DNA of 64,000 nucleotides from Bacteroidota bacterium (GTDB lineage: Bacteria > Bacteroidota > Bacteroidia > Flavobacteriales > Weeksellaceae). Where the stretch lies: assembly GCA_023394415.1 (NCBI GenBank), contig JAEXAR010000041.1:1-64000 (forward strand), in the 5' to 3' direction. The notes below the pieces were generated by a model, which did no database searches, was not told the DNA's origin, and was given only the letters and a program-made list of their open reading frames with translations. The position numbers and the translations under genes were made by a program. Position 1 is the first letter of the stretch. Every line of letters begins with the position of its first letter. Of this stretch, positions 50,932 to 60,698 are shown in pieces.

Positions 50932-53790
50932 ATGTCACACAACAACGATAAACGCCTGTTCCTCATCGATGCTTATGCGATGATTTTCCGTGGTTATTAT
51001 GCACTAATTCGAAATCCTAGGCTCACTTCCAAAGGTTTGGATACCTCTGCAATTTTTGGTTTTACCAATTCTTTAATTGAATTAATACGCCGTGAAAAAC
51101 CTTCACATTTGGCTGTTGTTTTTGATGTGGGAAGAACCAATGTGAGAACCAACGATTTTGCAGATTATAAAGCCAATCGTGGAGAAACTCCGGAAGCTAT
51201 TTTAAATGCTATTCCTTATATTCATAAAATTTTGGATGCCATGCATATCCCGATTTTGGGTGTTGAAGGTTACGAAGCAGATGATGTTATTGCAACTATC
51301 GCTTGTAAAGCAGAACCTGTTGGATATAAAGTGTTTATGGTAACTCCTGATAAGGATTTTGGGCAGTTGGTAACTGAAAATATTAAGATTTATAAACCTG
51401 GTTTAAAAGGCAGCGATGTTGAAATTTTAGGCGTTGAAGAAATCAAGGCGAAATATGAGATTGAAGACCCAAAACAGGTCATCGATTTTCTTGCAATGAT
51501 GGGAGATGCGATTGATAATATTCCAGGATTGGATGGTGTTGGAGAAAAAACTGCAATGAAATTCTTAAAAGAATACGGATCCATAGAAAATCTTCTCGCC
51601 AATACTGATCAACTGAAAGGTAAACTTAAAGAGAAAGTGGAAGCGAGTGCAGAACGAGGAATTTTATCGAAAAAATTGGCTACCATTATCTGCGATGTTC
51701 CGATTGAGTTTGAAGAAGAATATTACAATCTAGACGAACCTGATTTTGAAAAAGTGCGCGAAGTTTTTGATGAAATTGAATTCCGCAGGTTGTATGAAAA
51801 TTTATATCGTGCTTTTGCAAGAAACGATAACCAACAAGCAACAAGCGAGAGCCAAAATATTGATCCAACAAAAGTTTCGCGTTACGATAAAAAACCATCA
51901 ACCGATAATCATCAACCAACAACCATTCAGTTAGATTTATTCGCGACTTATGAAGATTTGGAGCAAGCCACTTCCACGAAAAATACCATCGCTGAAAATG
52001 ATCATTTGTATCAGTTTGTGGACAATCCGAAAGCTCAAAAGATGCTCGTTCAAAATTTAATGGCACAAAAAGCCGTTTGTTTTGATACTGAAACTACTTC
52101 TTTAAACGAAATGGAAGCCGAACTGGTTGGAATGAGTTTTTCCTACAAAAAAGGACTCGCTTATTATATTCCGTTGAGTGACAATAGGGAAGAAGCACTT
52201 CAAACACTAGGAATTTTCAAACCGTTTTTTGAAAAAAAGGACGTTCTGAAAATTGCCCACAACCTGAAATTTGATTATAAAATTTTAAAATTATATGACG
52301 TCGATATCAAGGGAAATCTTTTTGATACGATGATTGCGCATTACCTTCTTAATCCAGACGGAAGACACGGAATGGATTATCTTTCAGAGATGTACCTCAA
52401 TTATAAGCCGGTTTCTATTGAAACGATTATTGGTAAAAAAGGTAAAAATCAAGGTAATTTCCGTGATGCTGATTTGCAGACGCAGACCGATTATGCTGCA
52501 GAAGATGCTGATGTAACTTTCCAACTGTATGAAATTTTTGCACAGCAACTTAAAAAGGAAAATCTTGAAGATTTATTTTATAATGTTGAAATGCCTTTAA
52601 TGAAGGTGTTGGCAAAAATGGAACTGGAAGGCGTTTCACTAGATGAAAACTGGCTAAAACAGGAAAGTCTTGATCTTGAAAACGATTTGAAACAACTCGA
52701 AACCAAAATTTTTGAACTGTCTGGAGAAGAATTTAATATGAATTCACCGAGACAGCTCGGTGAAATTCTTTTCGAGAAAATGCAGCTCGATCCGAAAGCC
52801 AAAAAAACCAAAACGGGGCAATATGCTACTTCTGAAGATATCCTACAAAAATTGGCTTCCAAACACGAGATTATTCCCTATATTTTAGAATACAGAACCT
52901 ATCAAAAGCTGAAATCAACATACGTGGATGCACTTCCAACGCAGATTGATAAGGACGACAATCGTGTTCATACCAATTTCTCACAAACCACAGCAGCAAC
53001 AGGACGTCTCGCTTCTGTAAATCCAAATTTGCAGAACATTCCCATCCGAACATTGCGCGGACAACAAATTCGTGGGGCTTTCGTAGCAGATGAAGGCAAA
53101 AAAATTATTTCTGCCGATTATTCACAGATTGAATTGCGCTTAATTGCTGAAATTTCAGATGAATCCAATATGATTCAGGCGTTTCAGAATGGGGAAGATA
53201 TTCACGCATCTACTGCATCCAAACTATTTAAAATTCCTTTGGAAGAAGTCACTAAAACACAGCGTTCACAAGCTAAAACCGTAAATTTTGGAATTGTTTA
53301 CGGACAAGGTGCATTTGCCTTGGCAGAACAAACCGGACTTTCGCGCAGCGAAGCCAAGCAGATGATTGATGCGTATTACGAAAACTATCCAAAATTGAAA
53401 GAATGGATGGCGCAACAAGTGCATAAGGCTCGTCAACTTGGGTATGTGGAAACGATTTTGGGTAGAAAACGACATTTAAAAGACATCAATTCTAACAATT
53501 TTGTGGTAAAAGGTCACGCCGAAAGAAATGCTGTAAATGCCCCAATTCAGGGAAGTGCTGCCGACATCATCAAAATTGCGATGATTAACATTGACAAAAA
53601 ACTGGAAGAAGAAAATTTGGAAACGAAAATGCTGCTTCAAGTGCACGATGAATTATTGTTTGAATCTCCTGAGAGTGAAATAGAAATTGCCTCAAAACTT
53701 ATCAAAACCCAAATGGAAAGCGCTTTTGAAACCAAAGTACCACTCGTAGTGGAAGTTGGCGTAGGAAAAAATTGGCTGGAAGCACATTGA
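50932..53790 (+). CDS. polA: DNA polymerase I
   Basis: A 952-residue family A polymerase used in repair and Okazaki-fragment maturation. The 5' nuclease comes first (FLIDAYAMIFRGYYALIRNP, EGYEADDVIATIA, DKDFGQLVTENI). A linker with Gln/Asn-rich sequence (about 295-335) precedes the 3'-5' exonuclease with intact active-site residues (VCFDTETTSLNEMEAELVG, IAHNLKFDYKIL, DYAAEDADVTFQLY). The polymerase domain has motifs A (ISADYSQIELRLIAEISD), B (RSQAKTVNFGIVYGQG) and C (LLQVHDELLFE). Proofreading should therefore work, unlike in Taq. A 32-bp AT-rich stretch after it begins the heptamer array at 53793. Confidence 0.97.
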   Translation: MSHNNDKRLFLIDAYAMIFRGYYALIRNPRLTSKGLDTSAIFGFTNSLIELIRREKPSHLAVVFDVGRTNVRTNDFADYKANRGETPEAILNAIPYIHKILDAMHIPILGVEGYEADDVIATIACKAEPVGYKVFMVTPDKDFGQLVTENIKIYKPGLKGSDVEILGVEEIKAKYEIEDPKQVIDFLAMMGDAIDNIPGLDGVGEKTAMKFLKEYGSIENLLANTDQLKGKLKEKVEASAERGILSKKLATIICDVPIEFEEEYYNLDEPDFEKVREVFDEIEFRRLYENLYRAFARNDNQQATSESQNIDPTKVSRYDKKPSTDNHQPTTIQLDLFATYEDLEQATSTKNTIAENDHLYQFVDNPKAQKMLVQNLMAQKAVCFDTETTSLNEMEAELVGMSFSYKKGLAYYIPLSDNREEALQTLGIFKPFFEKKDVLKIAHNLKFDYKILKLYDVDIKGNLFDTMIAHYLLNPDGRHGMDYLSEMYLNYKPVSIETIIGKKGKNQGNFRDADLQTQTDYAAEDADVTFQLYEIFAQQLKKENLEDLFYNVEMPLMKVLAKMELEGVSLDENWLKQESLDLENDLKQLETKIFELSGEEFNMNSPRQLGEILFEKMQLDPKAKKTKTGQYATSEDILQKLASKHEIIPYILEYRTYQKLKSTYVDALPTQIDKDDNRVHTNFSQTTAATGRLASVNPNLQNIPIRTLRGQQIRGAFVADEGKKIISADYSQIELRLIAEISDESNMIQAFQNGEDIHASTASKLFKIPLEEVTKTQRSQAKTVNFGIVYGQGAFALAEQTGLSRSEAKQMIDAYYENYPKLKEWMAQQVHKARQLGYVETILGRKRHLKDINSNNFVVKGHAERNAVNAPIQGSAADIIKIAMINIDKKLEEENLETKMLLQVHDELLFESPESEIEIASKLIKTQMESAFETKVPLVVEVGVGKNWLEAH

Positions 53791-53792
53791 TA

Positions 53793-53827
53793 GAAGGATG
53801 AAGGATGAAGGATGAAGGATGAAGGAT
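53793..53827. repeat. Five tandem GAAGGAT heptamers
   Basis: Five perfect copies start 3 bp after the polA stop. Four copies in inverted orientation lie at 54231-54258. Confidence 0.9.
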
Positions 53828-53859
53828 GATTCATTAAATTTTATAAAACAGATAATTTT

Positions 53860-54224
53860 ATGGGAGATATTGTAAGGGAAAAAGCTTTGAGTTTTCAGTG
53901 AGAATTGTAAATTTTTATAAAAAATTTTCTATAGAAAAAAGAGAGTTTATATTATCTAAACAACTTCTACGATCTGCTACTTCTATTGGTGCGAATTTAA
54001 GAGAAGCAAAAAATGCACAATCAGATTTGGACTTTATACACAAAAATGCAATTGCACAAAAAGAATGCGACGAAACAATCTATTGGCTAGAATTACTTTT
54101 TGAAACGAATTATATTTCTAAAGATGAATTTGATTAGTTAGTACAATATCCAAAGGAATTACTAAAAATTATCAGAACAATTATATTAACCAAAAAACAA
54201 AACTTAAAAATGATTAACCCTTAA
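53860..54224 (+). pseudogene. Broken four-helix-bundle (S23/IVP-like) protein gene
   Basis: From the ATG at 53860 the frame reads MGDIVREKALSF and hits TGA at 53899. One base further on, the sequence continues VRIVNFYKKFSIEKREFILS, KQLLRSATSIGANLREAKNA, QSDLDFIHKNAIAQKECDET and IYWLELLFETNYISKDEF to a TAG at 54135-54137. Beyond it YPKELLKIIRTIILTK continues in frame to a TAA at 54222-54224. This is the TIGR02436-type four-helix-bundle family (intervening-sequence or S23 proteins, about 120 residues). One missing base near 53895 and one stop codon break it. It lies between inverted heptamer arrays. Confidence 0.88.
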
Positions 54225-54230
54225 TAATTC

Positions 54231-54258
54231 ATCCTTCATCCTTCATCCTTCATCCTTC
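54231..54258. repeat. Four tandem ATCCTTC heptamers (inverted copy)
   Basis: Four perfect copies of the reverse complement of the array at 53793-53827, 403 bp away. The pair brackets the S23-like relic. Confidence 0.9.
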
Positions 54259-54313
54259 ATACAAAGATTGGGCAGATGATATGGAGTAATTTTCAGTCTT
54301 AATTGCAAGAATT

Positions 54314-54350
54314 TTAATCAGCGTTCGATAGTTTCGGCGCTGATTTTTTT
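54314..54350 (+). terminator. Hairpin terminator after the S23-like relic
   Basis: AATCAGCG, 14-nt loop, CGCTGATT and seven T. It may be the original terminator of polA or the S23-like gene. Confidence 0.75.
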
Positions 54351-54768
54351 CATTACATTTGTGGCTTCGTTTTAAGATATTTAATGAAAACGGAGTAGGA
54401 GAGGAAGACTTTTTTTGAGCAAATTTCATATAATTTTAAGGGTGAAATTTTGTGGATAAAAATTAAACACCTTGTTTTAAAATCTCAAAAAAACCTGATA
54501 GTTTAAAGATATCCATATAAAAAACGAAATCATCTTTAAGATTTTCAATTATATAATCTATTAAAATGTTAAAATATTGTTTAGAATGACCTAAACATAT
54601 TTAGTAATTAAAAAATATAATTTATTTAAAATCAAAGTAGTTATAAAATTTTAATTATAATTTACTTTAAACCCTTATTTTAACATTTTAAATTTTAACA
54701 TTTCATCAAAAAAATGCTCTAAATCTCTCAAGACAAGGCATAAGTTTATAAAAAAAAATTAAACACTT
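54351..54768. other. AT-rich spacer before the M16 protease
   Basis: A region of more than 400 bp with no gene seen. It has several TTAACATTT-type short repeats and no clear TAnnTTTG promoter. Confidence 0.5.
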
Positions 54769-57630
54769 TTGGAAAATTATAAAATTCAACAGCATACAGA
54801 CAGCAATGGTTACTCTTATGAGACGGTAACTAACGATGAAAATAATGTCCGCATTTACACCCTGAAAAATGGATTGAAAGTTTACCTTGCTCAAAATTTT
54901 GATGCACCCAAAATCCAGACGTATATTCCTGTAAGAACCGGAAGCAATAACGACCCAAAAGATAACACCGGACTTGCCCATTATCTAGAGCATATGATGT
55001 TTAAGGGGACATCAAAAATTGGGACTTCAAACTGGGGAAAAGAGAGAATACTTCTGGATGAAATTTCAGAATTGTATGAACATCACAAAGCTGAAAATGA
55101 TCCGAAAAAGAAGAAAGAAATTTACCAAAAGATAGATGAGGTTTCGCAAGAAGCCAGCAAATTTGCCATTGCTAACGAATATGATAAGGCCATTTCTTCA
55201 CTGGGTGCAACCGGAACCAATGCCCATACTTGGTTTGACGAAACGGTTTATAAAAACAATATCCCCAACAATGAACTCGAAAAATGGTTGAAAATTGAAA
55301 AAGAGCGTTTTTCTGAATTGGTTTTAAGGCTTTTTCATACCGAGCTTGAAAGTGTTTATGAAGAATTTAACAGAGCGCAAGATAATGATGCAAGGTTAGT
55401 ACAGTATGCGCTGATGGAACTGCTTTTTCCAACTCATCCAAACGGTCAGCAAACGACTTTAGGAAAGGCGGAACATTTGAAAAATCCTTCTATGAAGTCG
55501 ATTCACAAATATTTTGATGAATATTATGTTCCCAATAATTACGCGATGGTTTTAGTGGGCGACTTTCAGTTTGATGAAACGATACAATTGGTGGATGATT
55601 ATTTTGGAACATTCGAATACAAAGAACTTCCACCCAAAACAAAAATAGTAGAGGAGCCGATTACTGAAATTAAAAAACGCACAGTAAAAAGTCCAACTAT
55701 TCCGAGAATACAAATTGCTTGGAGAACAGATAGTTACGGAACACAAGAAAATATTCTAGCAGATGTTGTAGCTAATATTTTGAGCAATAAAGGAGAAGCT
55801 GGATTGTTGGATCTCCATATCAATAACGCTCAAAAAGCGTTATATGCTACCGCTTTTGCAATGGGCCTAAATCAGTACGGATATTTTTCGGCGGTGATTG
55901 TTCCGAAAGAAAATCAGACTTTGGATGAGGCCAAAGATTTGGTTTTGGCAGAAATAGAGAAAATAAAAAACGGTGATTTTCCCGATTGGATGCTACCTGC
56001 AATAATGAACGACTTCAAGCTGCAAAGACTTAAAGGTCTTGAAACAGCCGAAGGTTTGGCAACCAATCTTTATCAAACCTTCATCCGAAAACAAACTTGG
56101 CAGGAAGAATTGCATGAACTAGAACATTATCAGCAAATCACGAAGGAAGAAGTGGTGAAATTTGCCAAAGATTTCTTTAAAGAAAATTACGTTGCTGTCT
56201 ACAAAGAAAAAGGAGAGAATGAAGATTTAATACGTGTTGAAAATCCCGGAATTACTCCCGTGAAGATTAACCGAGATGAAAAATCTGAATTTTTAAAAGA
56301 AATTCTTAACGAAAAGTCAAAAGAAATTGAACCGCAGTTTATTGATTATCAGAAAGAAATTGTGATAGATGTGGTTGAAGGCAAAACGGTAAATTTTGTA
56401 AAAAACAAATACAACAATATTGCGCAGGTTCATTATATTTTCCCGTTTGGAAGTGATCACGATAAAGAGTTATCGCTTGCAACGATGGTGTTGCAATATT
56501 TGGGAACTGATCGTTTTTCAACCCAAGAATTGAAGCAGGAATTCTATAAAATTGGTATCACCAACGATTTTAAAACTTCGCCGGATCAATTGATTATTTC
56601 TTTAACCGGGCTTGAAGAAAACCTTGAAAAAGGTATAGAAATGCTTCATCATTGGATGAGCAATGGTGTTCCCAATCAAAAAGTTTACGATGAATTTGTA
56701 AAAACCATTTTGGAAAGTCGAGACGCTGCTAAAAAAGACAAAAACAAAATAATGCAGGCGTTGCAACACTATGCGAAATATGGTGAAAATTCAAGGTTCA
56801 GAGATGTGGTTTCAAAAGAACGATTGGAGGAAATAAGATGTGAGGAAATGACGGATAAAATAAAATCTCTCTTTAGTTATCCTTATGAAATTTTCTTTTA
56901 TGGCGTTGATTTTGAGCGTTTTAAAAATAGTTCAAAACCTTTCATTAATCCTGAAACTTTAGAAATTCCTGAAAAGAAAATCTTTCCGGAGCCGGAGACT
57001 AAAGGCAAAGTTTACTTCGTGAACTATGATATGGTGCAGATGGAAATGGCAAAAGTGGGTAAAGGAAACTTTGTGGAGACCAAAAATTTTGGCAAAATTA
57101 ATGTTTTTAATGAATATTTCGGAAGTGGATTGTCTTCAATTGTTTTTCAGGAGATTCGTGAGAGTAAGAGTTTGGCTTATTCTGCTTACGTTTCTTATCA
57201 AGCAAATCCGGAACTACAACACCCGGATTATATTACGACCTACATCGGAACGCAACCGGATAAACTGCATATTGCTGTAGAAACCATGTCTGAACTGATG
57301 AATGAACTTCCACAGGTAGAAATACAGTTTAATAATTCTAAAAACGCCGCTTTAAAACAGTTGGCAGCAGGAAGAATTACTAGAACTAATATTTTCTTTA
57401 ATCATTTAAGGCTCAAGAAGTTAGGAATTGATTATGATTTACGGAAAGATATGTATCAGGAGATCGAAAATCTTACGCTGAATGATTTAACAAATTTTTA
57501 TAATCTTTCCATCAAACCTATCAATTTCAATGTGGCTATTTTAGGAAAAAGGGAAAATTTGGATATGAGTTCTGTCGAAAAATTGGGAGATTATAGGGAA
57601 CTTTCTGTTAATGAAATTTTCAATTTTTAG
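54769..57630 (+). CDS. M16-family zinc metalloprotease (non-AUG start)
   Basis: A 953-residue insulinase-like protease with two M16 halves. The active site is the inverted zinc motif HYLEHMMFKGT (HxxEH) at about residue 67-71. The distal Glu ligand lies in HTELESVYEEFNRAQDNDA. The second half (IAQVHYIFPFGSDHDKELSL onward) lacks the motif, as usual. The frame opens at TTG 54769 directly after an in-frame TAA (54760-54762), and no ATG precedes the conserved region NGYSYETVTNDENNVRIYTL, so a TTG start is the likeliest choice. No signal peptide is visible. Confidence 0.9.
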   Translation: MENYKIQQHTDSNGYSYETVTNDENNVRIYTLKNGLKVYLAQNFDAPKIQTYIPVRTGSNNDPKDNTGLAHYLEHMMFKGTSKIGTSNWGKERILLDEISELYEHHKAENDPKKKKEIYQKIDEVSQEASKFAIANEYDKAISSLGATGTNAHTWFDETVYKNNIPNNELEKWLKIEKERFSELVLRLFHTELESVYEEFNRAQDNDARLVQYALMELLFPTHPNGQQTTLGKAEHLKNPSMKSIHKYFDEYYVPNNYAMVLVGDFQFDETIQLVDDYFGTFEYKELPPKTKIVEEPITEIKKRTVKSPTIPRIQIAWRTDSYGTQENILADVVANILSNKGEAGLLDLHINNAQKALYATAFAMGLNQYGYFSAVIVPKENQTLDEAKDLVLAEIEKIKNGDFPDWMLPAIMNDFKLQRLKGLETAEGLATNLYQTFIRKQTWQEELHELEHYQQITKEEVVKFAKDFFKENYVAVYKEKGENEDLIRVENPGITPVKINRDEKSEFLKEILNEKSKEIEPQFIDYQKEIVIDVVEGKTVNFVKNKYNNIAQVHYIFPFGSDHDKELSLATMVLQYLGTDRFSTQELKQEFYKIGITNDFKTSPDQLIISLTGLEENLEKGIEMLHHWMSNGVPNQKVYDEFVKTILESRDAAKKDKNKIMQALQHYAKYGENSRFRDVVSKERLEEIRCEEMTDKIKSLFSYPYEIFFYGVDFERFKNSSKPFINPETLEIPEKKIFPEPETKGKVYFVNYDMVQMEMAKVGKGNFVETKNFGKINVFNEYFGSGLSSIVFQEIRESKSLAYSAYVSYQANPELQHPDYITTYIGTQPDKLHIAVETMSELMNELPQVEIQFNNSKNAALKQLAAGRITRTNIFFNHLRLKKLGIDYDLRKDMYQEIENLTLNDLTNFYNLSIKPINFNVAILGKRENLDMSSVEKLGDYRELSVNEIFNF

Positions 57631-58703
57631 GTAAAAAGGCAATCGCCGTCTCCATCCTGAAAATGATTGTGTTTAATGTCGGGTGATTTTGTTGCCAATT
57701 CCTGATGTACAAAATATCTTCTTTCAAGGTCTCTAGTGTAAATTTTTGGAAATTTTGAATATGTTTCTATTTTAGAATTGAGTTCTGAATGGTAAGATGT
57801 AAGCATGGTTATGTTGTATTTTACAACGAAATAGGACAGTACTTCTACCAATTGATCCATCTTGGTTTTTGAAAAAATATAAGGAATTTTTAAGTGTCCG
57901 TCTCTTAAGTGAAGCACCATAACACATTCAATATCATTGTTTTCATTAAAAATCTTTACCAAAAAATATTTGAATTCTTTTGCCGCACTTGAGAAAAAAT
58001 ACTTTTCATTTACTGATGAATCTTCCTTAACCCAAGGGTTCTCTAAAGCCCATATAAGACTCTCAACAGATCTGTGATTGTTAAAATTTTTGATAAAAAG
58101 TATGGAATCATTTTGAATTTTCTCGTCAATTTCAAATTTGAAAGCGGGTTTATTTATTCCTAAATTTTTAATATTTAAAATTGAGTTGGCGGCATAATCT
58201 GTAAAGGATAATAAGGGTTTAATACGTTCGGTTTTTTTTATTTTCGCAGGTAAGATGGTTCTTAATTCTGATTTAAAGTAAAATCTTTTACCATTTTTGG
58301 GATTAATGTATTGAAATTTCCCAATTTTTTTATATAAATTTTCTGCTTCTTGTGTAAATTCGGTCATAGCAATATTACCATTATAACTTTCAATAGCGTT
58401 TGCTATCAATTGTTGAGAAATACGTTTACCTCTGTATTTGCCATCAACATATATGGTACTTAACCAAGCAAATTTTAAGTTTTCATCTTTACGGAAAACA
58501 TCCGGTAAAGTTCCTAAATATCCGGCAATTTTATCATCATCAAAAGCAATGGTAAGCAAAATATCATCGTCATCAGCATCCGGATTAAGACTTTGCGAAA
58601 TGGCTCTTTGTTGGGTTATGGGAAGAAAAGCAAACTCTTCGAAATGAGGATTTTCAACTAATTTCTGAAGTTGTTTCTTATTATAACTTTCTATTCTTAT
58701 CAT
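57627..58703 (-). CDS. GNAT-family acetyltransferase
   Basis: A 358-residue protein. Its N-terminal GNAT domain (about 1-130) has AWLSTIYVDGKYRGKRISQQ, the pyrophosphate-binding loop, and FTQEAENLYKKIGKFQYINP. The second half (from about residue 140, LLSFTDYAANSILNIKNLGI) is a further GNAT-like or unknown domain with FAHNRSVESLIWALENPWV-type helices. It overlaps the polysaccharide deacetylase gene by 4 bp (58700-58703), so they are coupled. It likely acylates a sugar or sugar-linked amine (inference). Confidence 0.82.
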   Translation of the reverse strand: MIRIESYNKKQLQKLVENPHFEEFAFLPITQQRAISQSLNPDADDDDILLTIAFDDDKIAGYLGTLPDVFRKDENLKFAWLSTIYVDGKYRGKRISQQLIANAIESYNGNIAMTEFTQEAENLYKKIGKFQYINPKNGKRFYFKSELRTILPAKIKKTERIKPLLSFTDYAANSILNIKNLGINKPAFKFEIDEKIQNDSILFIKNFNNHRSVESLIWALENPWVKEDSSVNEKYFFSSAAKEFKYFLVKIFNENNDIECVMVLHLRDGHLKIPYIFSKTKMDQLVEVLSYFVVKYNITMLTSYHSELNSKIETYSKFPKIYTRDLERRYFVHQELATKSPDIKHNHFQDGDGDCLFT

Positions 58704-59704
58704 CTTTTGATAACATTTTTGTTGATTAGTTTTTTCAGGTTGTAATACGCCATCTCATTCTTAATCGTATCCTTCGCTGATAAACCATTTTCCATAGGCG
58801 TTCTTTGATAGTTTTTCTTAATGCTGTCCCATTTTAATCCGGCACAGCCAAAAGTGCAGAAGAGGTCTTTTTCTTTTTCGAAAATCCTATCAAAAAAAAC
58901 TTTTTTTACACCAAAATCAGTAAAAGGAAATGCAAAAGCATCATTTTGCAAAGAATGTTCTTTCAAATAGGCTAAAGATTTTTGTGTTTGCTTAATTTGT
59001 AGAGCAACATCCAATTCATTGTACAAAGGATGGCTCCAGCTATGAGCACCAAATCCGAAACCTTTATTTTTTAAGTTATCAATTTCTTTTAGGCTTAAGT
59101 ATGGTTTATTTTTTGAAAGATATTCACTAAAATCTACCTCGAGAAGTTTGGCGGTTTCATCAAGCAGATTCTGTTCTTTATAACTGATGCCCAGTATTTT
59201 TTGTTGTAACCTTTTTTTATCAGAGGTGGTAAGATTCAATTTTTTATAAATATCAGCATTTATGTGATCTGTAAATTTTAATTTCTCAATCATTAAACTC
59301 GCTTTGCAACGAAACATTAAAGCTTGATTATCAATGAATTTAGGATTGATAAAATTAATAGCATAAATGCCTTTTTCAATTAAAATGGGTGCTATAACAT
59401 CATTAAACTCCCGTAATCCATCATCAAAAGTAAGTAACGCTACCTTTTTTGAAGGGCGTAACTCGTTATTTATCAATCTTTTAAAATCTTCCCAATCCAT
59501 AAATTGGAAATGCTTTGAAAGATAGTCTAAATCTTCACGAAATTGTTTTTGATTTTTGTATTGAATTATGTTTTTTAAGTGTGGCAATTTCTCATCAGAC
59601 ACTGCATGATAAACGGGCAGAAAACAAGTCATCGGAAAATATTTTTCAATATTTTCATATTTTGTTTTAGGCAGTATTGATATAACGAAATCTTTAAAAG
59701 ACAT
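58700..59704 (-). CDS. Polysaccharide deacetylase (NodB-type)
   Basis: A 334-residue carbohydrate esterase family 4-like protein. The NodB metal motif appears as VALLTFDDGLREFNDVIAPI and the HSWSHP box as FGAHSWSHPLYNELDV. A further DAFAFPFTDFG motif lies near residue 260. It may act on cell-surface glycan or a lipid-linked sugar. No signal peptide is seen, although the N-terminus (FKDFVISILPKTKYENIEKY) may associate with the membrane. It is the first gene of a two-gene unit with the GNAT gene. Confidence 0.85.
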   Translation of the reverse strand: MSFKDFVISILPKTKYENIEKYFPMTCFLPVYHAVSDEKLPHLKNIIQYKNQKQFREDLDYLSKHFQFMDWEDFKRLINNELRPSKKVALLTFDDGLREFNDVIAPILIEKGIYAINFINPKFIDNQALMFRCKASLMIEKLKFTDHINADIYKKLNLTTSDKKRLQQKILGISYKEQNLLDETAKLLEVDFSEYLSKNKPYLSLKEIDNLKNKGFGFGAHSWSHPLYNELDVALQIKQTQKSLAYLKEHSLQNDAFAFPFTDFGVKKVFFDRIFEKEKDLFCTFGCAGLKWDSIKKNYQRTPMENGLSAKDTIKNEMAYYNLKKLINKNVIKR

Positions 59705-59765
59705 ATATCAAAAATAATGAAATTTGAAGCATAAAAAATGGTAGTTTAACAAATACAAAGAAAAT

Positions 59766-59797
59766 TTTGATAATTGAAATTATCGGCAGTATTTTTG
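59766..59797 (+). promoter_or_regulatory. Promoter of terC
   Basis: TTTG (59766-59769), a 20-bp spacer and TATTTTTG (59790-59797), 33 bp before the start codon. Confidence 0.65.
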
Positions 59798-59830
59798 CTG
59801 CATAACGATGACACTTAAAAAAATAACTAT

Positions 59831-60667
59831 ATGGATTTATTTACCGGTATTGATTGGCCCAATTTTGCAGATCCGCAGATTTGGATTTCACTTTTAACAT
59901 TAACTTTTCTTGAAATTGTATTGGGTGTGGATAATATTATCTTCATTTCAATCATATCAGATAAGTTGCCGAAAGAAAGACAGCGGTTTGCAAGAAACTT
60001 AGGGCTTATTTTTGCCATGATTTTCAGAGTGATTTTGCTTCTAATGATCAACTGGATTATAGGTTTGAAAGATCCTGTACTTACGATACCTTTTATGGAA
60101 GAACCTGATGGATCCGGTGTTTTATCATTAAGTTGGAAGGATATCATTCTTCTCGCCGGAGGTATTTTCTTAATCGCTAAAAGTACATTCGAGATCCACA
60201 GTAAAATGCAGGTTGAAGAATCTCATGTGCCTAAATCTGCTTCTGCCGCTTCAGGATTAATGACGATGGTTATTATACAGATTATCTTAATTGATATGGT
60301 ATTTTCTCTGGATTCTATTTTAACAGCTGTAGGATTGGTAGATAATGTAATGCTGATGATTATAGCAGTAATAATCTCGATAGGCATTATGATTGCGTTT
60401 GCAGGTCCAATTTCAAGAATTATTAATAAACATCCAAGTTTACAGATGTTAGCACTGGCGTTCCTTGTAGTAATTGGGGTGATGTTGGTTGCAGAAGGTA
60501 TTCACCAACACGTTAGTAAAAACATTATCTATTCTTGTTTGGCGTTTAGTTTGGCTGTAGAAATGCTGAATATTAGATTAAGAAGTAAGAAAGATAAGTT
60601 TTATCGTCTTAATCCGGATTTAAAGAATAATCTGGAGATTGAACGAGATGAAGATCATATTGTATAA
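59831..60667 (+). CDS. TerC-family integral membrane protein
   Basis: A 278-residue membrane protein with about seven helices. TerC-family proteins are linked to metal (Mn) export and to metalation of exported proteins; the tellurite role is historical. Typical acidic intramembrane motifs are LTFLEIVLGVDNIIFISI and QIILIDMVFSLDSILTAVGL. The C-terminus (RLRSKKDKFYRLN) is cytoplasmic. Monocistronic, with a promoter at 59766-59797 and terminator 60670-60698. Confidence 0.93.
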   Translation: MDLFTGIDWPNFADPQIWISLLTLTFLEIVLGVDNIIFISIISDKLPKERQRFARNLGLIFAMIFRVILLLMINWIIGLKDPVLTIPFMEEPDGSGVLSLSWKDIILLAGGIFLIAKSTFEIHSKMQVEESHVPKSASAASGLMTMVIIQIILIDMVFSLDSILTAVGLVDNVMLMIIAVIISIGIMIAFAGPISRIINKHPSLQMLALAFLVVIGVMLVAEGIHQHVSKNIIYSCLAFSLAVEMLNIRLRSKKDKFYRLNPDLKNNLEIERDEDHIV

Positions 60668-60669
60668 AT

Positions 60670-60698
60670 AAAAAAGAGTGAAATTTTCACTCTTTTTT
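60670..60698. terminator. Bidirectional terminator between terC and the flavin reductase gene
   Basis: AAAAGAGTGAAA and TTTCACTCTTTT pair around AT, with A- and T-runs on both sides. Confidence 0.88.

Noticed and set aside
53793..54258. Heptamer arrays as a CRISPR array
   Set aside because: Repeats are 7 bp without spacers and in inverted orientation; no cas genes are near.
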